DNA of 40,298 nucleotides from Bifidobacterium aemilianum. GTDB lineage: Bacteria > Actinomycetota > Actinomycetes > Actinomycetales > Bifidobacteriaceae. Position numbers and translations under genes: made by a program. The notes under the pieces were generated by a model, which saw only the letters and a list, made by a program, of their open reading frames with translations, did not search any database and had not been told where the DNA came from. Positions 17,979-26,734 of the stretch are shown piece by piece; within the stretch, counting starts at the first letter, position 1, and each line of letters opens with the position of its first letter. Location: NCBI RefSeq assembly GCF_003315635.1, contig NZ_PDCG01000010.1:1-40298 (forward strand), read 5' to 3'.

Positions 17979-19847
17979 ATGTATGTCGACCAGAGCCGTA
18001 ATAGGAGTGCGGGAAACCTCAAGTGGATCTTCCCCTACTGCAAGCCCGATCTGCCCAGGGTGGGCGGGTCCATCCTGCTCTTCGCCGTCAACGATGCCAT
18101 GGCGCTGATCATGCCGCTTCTGGCCGGCATGGTGGTCGACCAGGTCATCGGCCAGGGGCATCTTGACCGGCTGACCCGGCTTTGCGTGCTCATGGTGGTG
18201 GTCACCCTGGTCCGTGTGGCCTCCCGTTATGGCTACCAGATGTGGATGGAACGCTTCGGCCAGAACTCCATCTACCGCCTGGTCTCCGACGAGTACGAGA
18301 AGCTCCACGAGCTGGACTTCACCTACTTCAACCACACCCGCAACGGCGACATCATGAGCCGTATGACCTCGGACACCGACGCCATCCGCCACTTCCTGAG
18401 CTGGGTGACCTATCAGATGGCCGACTGTGTGGTCATGTTCGTCGGCGCCCTGGCAGTCATGGTCGCCATTGACTGGCGGCTGGCCCTGGCCCTGGCCTGC
18501 GTGACCCCCTTCCTCTTCATCCTGACCCAGCGGCTGGCCAAAAACGCCAATCCGCTCTTCTTCGCCATCCGCAACTCCCTGGCCGACCTCAACTCCATGG
18601 TCGAGGAGAACATCGAGGGCAACCGGGTGGTCAAGGCCTTCGTGCGTGAGGAATACGAGACCCAGAAGTTCGACGAGCACAACGAGGACTACCTGCAGAA
18701 GAACATGGCCCTGGCCCGCAACAGCCGTCGTTACATGCCCTGGCTGGATGGGCTGGGTTTCGGTCTTCAGCTGATTACCTTGGGCTTCGGCGGTTTCCTG
18801 GTCATCATGGGCGACATGACCCTGGGCAATCTGGTCGCCTTCAACAGCTTCCTGTGGATGCTTGACGGGCCCGTGCGCCAGTCCGGTTGGCTGGTCAACG
18901 ACTGGGAACACTTCAACGCCTCCTGTGTCAAGATCCGCCGGCTCCTGACCGCCCAGTCCCACATCGTCGAGAAGCCCGGGGCCGAGGAATCGGTCAAGCA
19001 GGCCGTGGCCATCCAAAGCCAGCTGGGCACCGGCCCCAAGGTCCAGGGGCAGGCCCCAACCCCCGACCGGATCTCCGGCGAGATACGCTTCGACCATGTC
19101 AGCTTCGCCTTCCCGGACGACCCTGAGACCCCCATTCTCAAGGATCTGAACTTCTTCCTGCCGGCAGGCTCCAAGCTGGGCATTCTGGGCGAGACCGGGT
19201 CCGGCAAGTCCACCATGGTCAACCTCATAGCCCGCTTCTACGACCCGACCGTGGGGCATGTTCTGATTGATGGCATCGACGCGCGGGACTGGCCCCTGGC
19301 CACCCTTCGCAGCCAGGTCAACATCGTGGCCCAAGACACCTTCCTCTTCTCAGACACCATCGGCGGCAACATCGGTTTCGGTTCCCGCAGCGAACGGACC
19401 AGCGACCCTGGCTACATCCGCGACATGGCCGGCATAGCCGGGGCGGACGGCTTCATCAATTCCATGCCCGAAGGCTACGACACCGTGGTGGGTGAGCGGG
19501 GAGTCGGGCTTTCAGGCGGCCAGAAGCAGCGGCTGAGCCTGGCCCGCGCCCTGGCTGACGACCCGGCCATTCTCATTATGGACGACACGACCTCCGCCGT
19601 CGACATGGAGACCGAGGCCCAGATCCAGCAGCACTTGCGGGAGCTGGACGCCCAGAAGACCATCGTGACCATCGCCCACCGCATCTCCTCCATCAAGGAC
19701 GCCGACCTGATACTGGTCTTGGAAAACGGCCGGATCATCGAGCGGGGGAACCACGAGAACCTGGTGGCAGCCCACGGGCGCTACTGGGAGATCTACCGCA
19801 AGCAGCTAGGCCTCCAATCCGGCCAGGCCCAAGGATTTGAAGAGTAG
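17979..19847 (+). CDS. ABC exporter half-transporter, degenerate ATP-site subunit
   Basis: About 622 residues: a six-helix type I exporter membrane domain (from GSILLFAVNDAMALIMPLLA to about residue 320) fused to an ATPase domain. Walker A is GETGSGKST (about 404-412) and the signature LSGGQKQRLS. Walker B reads LIMDDTTSAVD with Asp536 where the catalytic Glu should be. The H-loop His (IAHRISS) is present. Asymmetric sites of this kind mark heterodimeric exporters (BmrCD, TM287/288, LmrCD type), and the next gene has the canonical Glu. ATG 17979 is preferred (GAGAGA 7 nt upstream); GTG 17964 is an alternative. The substrate, a drug, lipid or peptide, is not evident. Confidence 0.88.
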   Translation: MYVDQSRNRSAGNLKWIFPYCKPDLPRVGGSILLFAVNDAMALIMPLLAGMVVDQVIGQGHLDRLTRLCVLMVVVTLVRVASRYGYQMWMERFGQNSIYRLVSDEYEKLHELDFTYFNHTRNGDIMSRMTSDTDAIRHFLSWVTYQMADCVVMFVGALAVMVAIDWRLALALACVTPFLFILTQRLAKNANPLFFAIRNSLADLNSMVEENIEGNRVVKAFVREEYETQKFDEHNEDYLQKNMALARNSRRYMPWLDGLGFGLQLITLGFGGFLVIMGDMTLGNLVAFNSFLWMLDGPVRQSGWLVNDWEHFNASCVKIRRLLTAQSHIVEKPGAEESVKQAVAIQSQLGTGPKVQGQAPTPDRISGEIRFDHVSFAFPDDPETPILKDLNFFLPAGSKLGILGETGSGKSTMVNLIARFYDPTVGHVLIDGIDARDWPLATLRSQVNIVAQDTFLFSDTIGGNIGFGSRSERTSDPGYIRDMAGIAGADGFINSMPEGYDTVVGERGVGLSGGQKQRLSLARALADDPAILIMDDTTSAVDMETEAQIQQHLRELDAQKTIVTIAHRISSIKDADLILVLENGRIIERGNHENLVAAHGRYWEIYRKQLGLQSGQAQGFEE

Positions 19848-19862
19848 GGGAGGAGGAGAACC

Positions 19863-21674
19863 ATGGCACAACGCAATACCTACCGCGAGGATGAGGAACT
19901 GGAAGAGAAGATCAACTTCCGCGACATCGTCAGGGTCGGAGCCTACCTGAAGCCCTACAAGGGGCAAGTGGCCCGGATCCTGGTCGTGGTGGTCCTCATG
20001 AGCTGCATCACCGTATCCGTTCCCTACCTGACCAAGGTCATGATCGACTCGGCCATACCCAACAAGGACCTTGGGAAACTGGCCCTGCTGACCGGCATCC
20101 TGGCCCTGCTGATCCTGGTCTTCGAGATCGGCCTGCGCTACCGGACCGTGGCCATCACCCGGGTTGGCCAGCTCATGCTCAAGGACATGCGGCGGGACAT
20201 CTTCACCCACATCCAGACCCTGCCCTTCTCCTACTTCGACTCCCGGCCCCACGGCAAGATCCTCATCCGGGTGGTCAACTATGTCAACACCCTTTCGGAC
20301 ACGCTGTCATCGGGCCTGATCAACGTGATCGCGGACGTCTTCACCTTCATCGTCACCCTCCTGGTCATGTTCGCCATCGACTGGCGGCTGACCCTGTGGA
20401 GCCTGGTCCTCTTTCCCCTGCTGATCCTGTGGGTGCGGGTCCTGCAGATCTTCCAGCGGCGGGCCTACCAGAAGCTCTCCAACAAGCAGAGCAACCTCAA
20501 CGCCTACATCCACGAGTCCATCGCCGGCGTCAAGACCACCCAAACCTTCGCCCAGGAGAAGAGGCAGTTCGACACCTTCCAGGAACAGCAGGGGGATGTG
20601 CGGCGGCAGTGGATGAAGGCCGTGCACATCCAGTTCCTCATGTGGCCGGGCGTGCAGACCATCTCCACCATCACCATCGCCTTCATCTACTACGTGGGGA
20701 TTCTGGGATTCGGCGGGGTCTGCGTGACCACCGGCGTGCTGATCGCCTTCATCGGCTACGCCAACAACTTCTGGAACCCGGTCATCAACATCGGCAACTT
20801 CTACAACCAGCTCATCACCTGCTCGGCCTACCTGGAGCGGATCTTCGAGACCCTGGACGTCAAGCCGGAGATCACCGACAAGCCCGGTGCCGCCGAGCTG
20901 CCGCAGGTGCGGGGCAAGGTCGATTTCAACGACGTGGTCTTCCGCTACGAGCCCCGGGGTCGCAACATCCTCAACCTGGTCGACTTCCATATCGAACCGG
21001 GCAAGACAGTGGCGCTGGTAGGGCCCACGGGTGCCGGCAAGACCACCATCATCAACCTCCTGTCGCGCTTCTACGACGTGTCGGAAGGCTCGGTGACCAT
21101 CGACGGCTACGACGTGCGCGACGTGACCCTTGACTCCCTGCGCCGGCAGATGGGCGTGATGCTCCAGGACACCTTCATCTTCTCCGGCAACGTGCGGGAG
21201 AACATACGCTACGGGCGGCTGGATGCCAGCGACCAGGAGATCGAGGCCGCCGCCCGTGCCGTCCACGCCCACGAGTTCATCATGGACCTGCCCGATGGCT
21301 ACGAGACCAAGGTGGAGGAGCGGGGCTCGACCCTCTCGGCCGGCCAACGGCAACTGATCTCCTTTGCCCGCGTGCTCCTGGCCGACCCGCGCATCCTGAT
21401 TCTGGACGAGGCCACGTCGAATATCGACACCCGCACCGAGGAGGCCCTGCAGGCCGGACTCAACCACCTGCTCAAGGGGCGGACCAGCTTCATCATCGCC
21501 CACCGGCTCTCCACCATCGAGAACGCCGACCAGATCTTCTACATCGACCATGGGCAGATTGTGGAACACGGTTCGCACCATGAGCTCCTGGACCAGCGCG
21601 GTGCCTACTGGCGACTCTACGAGTCCCAGTACGCCATGATCCGCGTCGAGGCCTCCGAGGCCGCCAAGTCCTAG
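19863..21674 (+). CDS. ABC exporter half-transporter, canonical subunit
   Basis: 603 residues; partner of the preceding gene, 15 bp downstream with a strong GGGAGGAGGAG site. The type I exporter membrane domain runs from about residue 35 to 330. The ATPase domain has Walker A GPTGAGKTT (from 387), signature LSAGQRQLISFARVLL and Walker B LILDEATSNID with catalytic Glu516, then the H-loop IAHRLSTI. The LSAGQ form of the signature and the FDSRPHGKILIRVVNYVNTL segment are usual in the second subunit of such pairs. Together the two genes encode one heterodimeric multidrug-type or lipid exporter. Confidence 0.88.
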   Translation: MAQRNTYREDEELEEKINFRDIVRVGAYLKPYKGQVARILVVVVLMSCITVSVPYLTKVMIDSAIPNKDLGKLALLTGILALLILVFEIGLRYRTVAITRVGQLMLKDMRRDIFTHIQTLPFSYFDSRPHGKILIRVVNYVNTLSDTLSSGLINVIADVFTFIVTLLVMFAIDWRLTLWSLVLFPLLILWVRVLQIFQRRAYQKLSNKQSNLNAYIHESIAGVKTTQTFAQEKRQFDTFQEQQGDVRRQWMKAVHIQFLMWPGVQTISTITIAFIYYVGILGFGGVCVTTGVLIAFIGYANNFWNPVINIGNFYNQLITCSAYLERIFETLDVKPEITDKPGAAELPQVRGKVDFNDVVFRYEPRGRNILNLVDFHIEPGKTVALVGPTGAGKTTIINLLSRFYDVSEGSVTIDGYDVRDVTLDSLRRQMGVMLQDTFIFSGNVRENIRYGRLDASDQEIEAAARAVHAHEFIMDLPDGYETKVEERGSTLSAGQRQLISFARVLLADPRILILDEATSNIDTRTEEALQAGLNHLLKGRTSFIIAHRLSTIENADQIFYIDHGQIVEHGSHHELLDQRGAYWRLYESQYAMIRVEASEAAKS

Positions 21675-21689
21675 AGCCCATTCACGGTT

Positions 21690-21900
21690 TCGGTCTTGGT
21701 CCTGCACCGGTTCCAGGTTCAGGTTTAGGTCCTGTTTCTGTTCCAGGTTTAGGTCCTGTTTCTGTTTTCTGTTCCCCAGTCCCAGTCTTGGTCTTGTTCC
21801 TGGTTCAGGTCTTGTTCCTGTTTCAAGTCCTGTTCTCCAGTCCTTAGCCTTGGTCTTAGTTTCTGTTCCCCATTCCTCACGCCAGTTCCTGTTCGGGTTA
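21690..21900. repeat. Low-complexity CCTGTTTCTGTTCC-type tandem repeat tract
   Basis: After the exporter stop the plus strand becomes T/C/G-rich and almost free of A. A 24-bp unit is repeated in perfect tandem over its first 22 bases (21721-21742 and 21745-21766: AGGTTTAGGTCCTGTTTCTG plus TT), flanked by degenerate relatives (GGTCTTGTTCCTG, CAAGTCCTGTTCTCCAG). No protein is supported; an antisense open frame crosses it only because of base bias. Confidence 0.6.
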
Positions 21901-21938
21901 GTGGTCCTGTCCCCTTTCCTCACGTCCAATCCCACCAC

Positions 21939-22049
21939 TCTGTCCGAAATCCCTCACGACTTCGCCGCTATTGAGGGAATTCGGACAGAATATCGAGTTT
22001 TCTGTCCCAATTTCCTCATCAGCCTCCCGCTATTGAGGGAATTTGGACA
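21939..22049. repeat. Two tandem related palindromes
   Basis: First palindrome: TCTGTCCGAAATCCCTCA (21939-21956) and TGAGGGAATTCGGACAGA (21972-21989), 17 of 18 pairs, 15-nt loop. Second: TGTCCCAATTTCCTCA (22003-22018) and TGAGGGAATTTGGACA (22034-22049), 14 of 16 pairs, same loop size. The right arms with the preceding CCGCTAT are near-identical direct repeats 62 bp apart. This looks like a dispersed palindromic intergenic element or a double regulator site. Confidence 0.65.
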
Positions 22050-22314
22050 ATTGATGTGCCGTGGTGCCCATCACAACCATGGCTAGACCAGGTCGGACCT
22101 GATTGTGAAGGTGTGCGTCAGTTCGGATCAGGTCGGACTTGTGTGAGGCAGGTTGAATCTGGCTGGACCATGTCAGTGGCCTGCAATGGGCATAGTCGGA
22201 CCGGGCTGTTCCAGGTTGGTTTCCGTTGGGCCAGGTTGAGGTGAGTATGGTTGGGCTGGGTTGGGCCTGCTGGACATGACCTGACTGGGCAGAATTAGGA
22301 CTTGGGCAGGAGGA
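22050..22314. other. G/T-rich intergenic stretch before the flavin operon end
   Basis: About 265 bp with recurring AGGTCGGAC, CAGGTTG and GGGTTGGGC words, including the palindrome CAGGTC-G-GACCTG near 22089-22101. No gene, no T-tract terminator for either converging transcript. Its composition suggests degenerate repeat material continuous with 21690-22049. Confidence 0.4.
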
Positions 22315-23100
22315 TCAGTTGCCGAACCTGCCACCGGCGGCCAGACGCATGAGGCTGCTGTCGAAGTTCAATGCCGGGTCCTGGGCGCTGGTGGCTGAAC
22401 CGGGGATTGCTTGGGATTGTTCCTGTCTGGTGGTCAAACCGTCGAAGGTGCGGCGATAGTGGGCTCCAGCGGCACCCATGATACGATCCCGCACATCGGC
22501 CAAGATCATAGCGGCCATCTCCTTACCTGCACGGGATTTCCGGTCCGAGAGGCTGGGCGAGGCCCAGTCGCTGCCGGCTGCCATGAGGCTGGTCGGTGCC
22601 ACGAGGGCTCGCAGGAAGGCGAACAATTCTCGCATGGAGGAGTCGGGTACCAAAGCGTGGCGTTCCGAACCACCTGTGGCCACCAGGACCACCGGCATAT
22701 TCAGAAGTAGGTCGGGATCGGTAAGGTCCCAGAAGGATTTGAAGAGTCCGGAATATGAGGCCTTGATGACCGGGCTGGCGACCACCACGCCATCGCTGTC
22801 AGCGATTTTGCCGATGGACTCACGTAGGCCGGGCGAGACCTGTCTGCTTACTGCTGCCGTGGTGATGTCTTGGGCCAGATCCTTGAGTTCGATTGCGATG
22901 ACTGTGGCCTCTGCTCCTTGGGATTGCAGATAATCGGCCGCCTCAAGGGCCACCGCACGTCCCAGCTTGGTGGTGGTCGATGGTTCGGATAGGCCGGCGC
23001 TCACCACAGCAATCTGATACTGACGCGTCTCGGATTGCCTGTCGGCAGCCTGATTGCCGCTGTGGTGCTGAATCTTGTTGGGGTCATGTTCTTGCATCAT
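22315..23100 (-). CDS. NADPH-dependent FMN reductase, CE1759-type partner of an LLM monooxygenase
   Basis: 261-residue flavodoxin-like FMN reductase. After about 27 polar residues comes the flavin-binding beta strand and loop (IAVVSAGLSEPSTTTKLG), then the GVVVASPVIKASYSGLFKSF motif typical of NADPH:FMN reductases and VVLVATGGSERHAL. It would supply reduced FMN to the luciferase-like protein encoded just upstream; this pairing is the known 'LLM duo' (CE1758/CE1759) of actinobacteria. Its start (ATGATG) has only a weak AGAAAG site. A gap of 221 bp with a palindrome separates it from the monooxygenase gene on the same strand. Confidence 0.82.
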   Translation of the reverse strand: MMQEHDPNKIQHHSGNQAADRQSETRQYQIAVVSAGLSEPSTTTKLGRAVALEAADYLQSQGAEATVIAIELKDLAQDITTAAVSRQVSPGLRESIGKIADSDGVVVASPVIKASYSGLFKSFWDLTDPDLLLNMPVVLVATGGSERHALVPDSSMRELFAFLRALVAPTSLMAAGSDWASPSLSDRKSRAGKEMAAMILADVRDRIMGAAGAHYRRTFDGLTTRQEQSQAIPGSATSAQDPALNFDSSLMRLAAGGRFGN

Positions 23101-23298
23101 GCCATACGCTTTCTATGTTGTTCTGCCCACTGCCGCCCCCAAAACCTGGCTGCGGTCATTGGGGGGAGGGACGCTCCGTAATACCATATTCCTTGCCCTG
23201 TGGCGACGAAGTGATGCCTATGGATGGGTGAATCCTTCGGATGATGGATTTGCCCTATGGGAGCATCGACGCTGCCGGCTGTTGATGCTGTTAGATAT

Positions 23299-23313
23299 GC
23301 CGTGGTCCACGGC
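23299..23313 (-). promoter_or_regulatory. Perfect palindrome after the LLM gene
   Basis: GCCGTGG-T-CCACGGC lies 8 bp past the LLM stop codon inside the flavin operon. It may be a hairpin limiting read-through to the reductase gene, or a regulator site for it. Confidence 0.35.
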
Positions 23314-23321
23314 CGCTCCTC

Positions 23322-24626
23322 CTAAAGGCGGGGGAGACGCACCTGGATGGAATCGTCAGAGTCCGTGTAGGGGCTGGTGCCGGTCACGTTGTCACCGCGA
23401 TTGGCGTTGGGCCGCGGCTGGCGGGGCTCCTGGTCACCATAGCGCGCCTTGACCATGTCGGTGTGGGTGGGGGTGCGAACGGCTTGGGGATCCCGAATGG
23501 CTGCCATCTCCTTGCGCAATACCGGCAGGACCTCCGAACCCAGCAGGTCCAGCTCCTCCATGACCGTCTTCCTTGGCAGGCCGCCATGGTCCACCAGGAA
23601 CATTTGCCTGGCATAGTCCCCGTAGATCTCATGTTGGTGCATAATCCGGTCGATGATCTGCTGGGGGGAGCCCACCAAGAGCGGTGTCTCAGCCATCATG
23701 GTCTCCAGGGAGGGGCCGCCTTTATAGATGGGCGACTCGTTGAAGTAGGGTCGGTACTCGCGCATCGCGTCCTGAGAGTTCTTGCGGACGAAGACCTGAG
23801 CGGCCACCCCGACCACGGCCTGCTGGGCTGTGCCGTGCCCCCAGTGGACAAAACGGGAGCGGTAGAGCTCCACCAGCCGCTTGAAGTGGTCCTCAGGCCA
23901 GAAGGCACCGTTGGCGAAGAACCCGTTGCCATAGAAGGCTGCCTGCTCGGCGATCTCAGGTGTGCGGATGGAGCCGTGCCAGACGAAGGGCGGAACATCA
24001 TCCATGGGGCGGGGGATGGAGGTGAATCCCTGTAGCGGCGTACGGAAGGAGCCCTCCCAGTCCACCACGTCCTCATGCCAGAGCCGATGGAGCAGATTGT
24101 AGTTCTCCAGGGCCAAGGGCAGTCCCTGTCGAATATCCTTGCCGAACCAGGGGTAGACGGGCCCGGTATTGCCGCGCCCCAGCATCAGGTCGACGCGACC
24201 CTGGGCGATGTGCTGGAGGACCGCATACTGCTCGGCCAGGGTGACCGGATCATTAGTGGTGATCAGTGTCGTCGAGGTGGACAGGACCAGGCGTTTGGTC
24301 TGGGCTGCGACGGCGGCCAGGAAGGTGGTGGGGGAGGATGAAAAGAAGGGTGGATTGTGATGCTCGCCGATGGCGTAGACATCGAAGCCGACCTCCTCGG
24401 CGTGGACGGCCTCAGCCAGAGAGTCGGTAAGGCGCTCCCCCTCGGATGGGGTGTAATTGGCCACTGGGTCCCGGGTTACGTCCGAAACATTCATGATGCC
24501 GAACTCCATAGGGCCCGGCTGGGCGACGGGTTGGGCTGCCTTGTTCTTGGCAATGACGGCTTGAATGGCCTCCTGGTCCGCTGTCGGTGAGGATGCCTTC
24601 CGGGCGCTCGCGGTCTGGTCCTGCAT
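23322..24626 (-). CDS. LLM-class flavin-dependent oxidoreductase, CE1758-type
   Basis: 434-residue TIM-barrel flavin monooxygenase of the bacterial-luciferase superfamily, using reduced FMN and oxygen. After a polar N-terminus of 40 residues the barrel starts with MEFGIMNVSDVTRD. Diagnostic motifs follow: IGEHHNPPFFSSSP, LVLSTSTTLITTNDPVTLAE, QGRVDLMLGRGNTGPVYPWF and PPFVWHGSIRTPEIA. ATG 24626 has AAGGAG 9 nt upstream; a frame open to 24710 lacks a site. It is the first gene of a pair with the FMN reductase. The substrate is unknown in this family. An AT-rich promoter region with a palindrome lies just upstream. Confidence 0.85.
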   Translation of the reverse strand: MQDQTASARKASSPTADQEAIQAVIAKNKAAQPVAQPGPMEFGIMNVSDVTRDPVANYTPSEGERLTDSLAEAVHAEEVGFDVYAIGEHHNPPFFSSSPTTFLAAVAAQTKRLVLSTSTTLITTNDPVTLAEQYAVLQHIAQGRVDLMLGRGNTGPVYPWFGKDIRQGLPLALENYNLLHRLWHEDVVDWEGSFRTPLQGFTSIPRPMDDVPPFVWHGSIRTPEIAEQAAFYGNGFFANGAFWPEDHFKRLVELYRSRFVHWGHGTAQQAVVGVAAQVFVRKNSQDAMREYRPYFNESPIYKGGPSLETMMAETPLLVGSPQQIIDRIMHQHEIYGDYARQMFLVDHGGLPRKTVMEELDLLGSEVLPVLRKEMAAIRDPQAVRTPTHTDMVKARYGDQEPRQPRPNANRGDNVTGTSPYTDSDDSIQVRLPRL

Positions 24627-24672
24627 GCTAGCTGCTCCTTGATGAATGGATGCGATGTTGCCATATCTATAT

Positions 24673-24691
24673 ATACCTCGAATCGAGATAT
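24673..24691 (-). promoter_or_regulatory. Imperfect palindrome in the LLM promoter region
   Basis: ATACCTCGA-A-TCGAGATAT has 8 of 9 paired bases per arm and lies 47-65 bp before the LLM start in an AT-rich segment (GGTATATATAGATATGG on the minus strand holds likely -10 sequences). Shape and place suit a MarR/TetR-type repressor site; a TTGATA -35 candidate lies upstream. Confidence 0.4.
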
Positions 24692-24783
24692 TTATTCCCG
24701 TGGTTATCAAATATAGTTCATAGAGGGAAAGGATTCAATGGAAGTAATAATTGCTCAGAGTAAGAGTGGCATAGCTTGAGTGA

Positions 24784-24826
24784 TTGCAAATGTGTAACGT
24801 TGGCTATACTGAACCGTTGGTTCAGT
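24784..24826 (+). promoter_or_regulatory. Putative mcrBC promoter overlapped by an operator-like palindrome
   Basis: TTGCAA (24784-24789), 15-bp spacer, TATACT (24805-24810). The perfect palindrome ACTGAACC-GTT-GGTTCAGT (24808-24826) begins inside the -10 box and covers the expected start point, the classic layout for repression. It would give a leader of about 260 nt before mcrB. That leader contains no supported gene. Confidence 0.5.
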
Positions 24827-25078
24827 GCTTATCTGAGATTAAAACATTACTAACCACCTGTATGAATTGCAAAAGTCGACATTCCCATATGAGGGAGCGT
24901 GCGATGACTATCGCATCGAAGGTGCATTATGCGCTATCTTTGTATAGGGTTTTCAGCTCGTCAGCAGTGGGTCTTAATACTTTTTGCACAGTAATATGTG
25001 ATTATTGTCTTTTGGAACAAAGAGATTTTGCTCTTGAAGGATAATTAAGTTTCAAGTGCTGAAAACGGAGGAGTAACA

Positions 25079-26734
25079 ATGCGTGAAAATCAGTTTGAGT
25101 GGGTCGGCTTCTACGGTGAGTTAGCTAATAAACTGATTCAGTATAAAAACAAACGCCAAGAACTCGTTGGAATCGTTAATGATATATATGCCGATGGCAA
25201 TGTGAGAATGCCGTTGCTAGAGCTTGAGAATGATCTAATAGACATAGATCCCTTCACCATCTTTGGATTATTTAACAGATACGGAATGCCTCCGGAGAAT
25301 CGTAAACTCGTGGCAAATAGGCTTGCTGCTGCCATGGGGATTTCTCGAGCTGTTCCAGAGTTTCCGGATGAGATACCCGTACTGGACACACGAAACGCGG
25401 TTTACTACCGTTTTAAAACCGATCGGAATGATGATGATATAGATATCCTATGGAATCTGTTTGAATCAGCTTTATCTTTCTCTTATGGAGAGGATTGTAC
25501 TTCTGAGCTTTCAATTTATTTCGATAAGGCCATCCGACTGTGGAATAATGGAAACGCCAAGATTACGATGGGATTGTTCTGGATAGCTCCAGATACATTC
25601 ATGAGTTTTAACTACCGCAATCAGTGGTACATATATGATTCAGGTAAACTTCCGGAAGATGTAGTACAGCGGTTGCCTCCGCGTGTTTCCAAGATTGATT
25701 TCGAGACCTACCAAGCCATATCAAAAACTGTTGCTGATTATATGCAGACCGCTGATAGTCCAGTAAAAGACTTCAAACAGTTAAATTATTACGCTTGGGA
25801 ATACTCTGAGCAAATTAATAATATGCTGTCGAAAAATGCGAATTCCGATGAGAAGTCTGAGTCTTCCGAGCGGCCCATAGAGACACCATACAGGAAAGAT
25901 GATTTTCTTCGAGATGTGTATATGAGTGAGGAAGATTATGATGAGCTATCTGGATTGGCTAAAAGCTCAAACTTGATATTACAGGGTGCCCCAGGGGTTG
26001 GGAAAACATACGTAGCCATGGCTCTGGCTTATTCGCTGATTGGACTCAAGTCCAGTAAGCGAGTGCAAATGGTCCAATTCCACCAGAACTATTCCTATGA
26101 AGATTTCGTTGAAGGTTATCGTCCTGTTGGAGGGGATTTTGCTCTTAAGGACGGTGTATTTAAAGCCTTTTGTCAACTGGCAGATGCTGATCACGATAAT
26201 GATTATTACTTTATTATTGATGAGATTAATCGTGGGAATCTCAGTAAGATCTTCGGCGAGCTGTTTATGTTAATCGAGCTAAGCAAACGGGGGAACACGA
26301 AGATTAGCTTGCTGTACTCGGGGGATTCGTTTTCCATACCGAAAAACATTCATATCATCGGAACCATGAACACGACTGATCGAAGTATAGCAATGATGGA
26401 TTATGCCATGCGCAGGCGTTTTACTTTTTATGATTTGAAGCCAGGTTTCGAGACAAAAGAGTTTATGGAATATATAGAGAATCGCGAGGATGAGAGGTTG
26501 TCTCGAGTAGTTAGTGCTGTAAGAAGCATAAATGATGTCATTGAGTTGGATGATTCTTTAGGTGAAGGATTCAAAATTGGACATAGCTTCTTCTGTAATA
26601 TTGAGGATGAGGATTCGGATTGCCTTAACCGTGTTGTCAGGTATGAGCTTGAACCATTGATAAGAGAATATTGGTTTGATAGAAAAGAGCAATGCGAAGA
26701 GCAAATAGGTAAGTTGGAGAGAGCACTACAGTGA
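25079..26734 (+). CDS. mcrB: McrB-type AAA+ GTPase subunit of a modification-dependent restriction system
   Basis: 551 residues. The C-terminal half is the McrB AAA+ motor: Walker A GAPGVGKT (303-310), the family motif QFHQNYSYEDFVEGYRP (333-349), Walker B YFIIDEINRGNLSKIFGEL (Asp381, Glu382), and MNTTDRSIAMMDYAMRRRF (from 430) with the sensor and arginine residues. The N-terminal 270 residues differ from the E. coli DUF3578 reader; the segment ITMGLFWIAPDTFMSFNYRN resembles N-terminal regions of other McrB-like proteins and probably reads modified DNA. GGAGGAGT precedes the ATG. It drives DNA translocation for McrC. The gene is AT-rich and probably acquired. Confidence 0.9.
   Translation: MRENQFEWVGFYGELANKLIQYKNKRQELVGIVNDIYADGNVRMPLLELENDLIDIDPFTIFGLFNRYGMPPENRKLVANRLAAAMGISRAVPEFPDEIPVLDTRNAVYYRFKTDRNDDDIDILWNLFESALSFSYGEDCTSELSIYFDKAIRLWNNGNAKITMGLFWIAPDTFMSFNYRNQWYIYDSGKLPEDVVQRLPPRVSKIDFETYQAISKTVADYMQTADSPVKDFKQLNYYAWEYSEQINNMLSKNANSDEKSESSERPIETPYRKDDFLRDVYMSEEDYDELSGLAKSSNLILQGAPGVGKTYVAMALAYSLIGLKSSKRVQMVQFHQNYSYEDFVEGYRPVGGDFALKDGVFKAFCQLADADHDNDYYFIIDEINRGNLSKIFGELFMLIELSKRGNTKISLLYSGDSFSIPKNIHIIGTMNTTDRSIAMMDYAMRRRFTFYDLKPGFETKEFMEYIENREDERLSRVVSAVRSINDVIELDDSLGEGFKIGHSFFCNIEDEDSDCLNRVVRYELEPLIREYWFDRKEQCEEQIGKLERALQ

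Noticed and set aside
17841..19334. Minus-strand frame of 497 codons opposite the first exporter gene
   Set aside because: Overlaps a complete ABC half-transporter and has no motif of its own.
20307..21938. Minus-strand frame of 543 codons crossing the CCTGTT repeat tract
   Set aside because: Its N-terminus is only the translated repeat (Asn/Leu/Gln/Lys words) and the remainder is antisense to the second exporter gene.
21690..22314. CRISPR array
   Set aside because: The repeats are contiguous or degenerate with no regular unique spacers, and no cas genes are present.
24784..25044. Possible 86-codon gene in the mcrBC leader; the part from 24904 (MTIASKVHYALSLY) faintly recalls an Rrf2 regulator start
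   Set aside because: The resemblance covers about a dozen residues only, the rest does not look like a DNA-binding protein, and the frame begins at a TTG within the proposed promoter.
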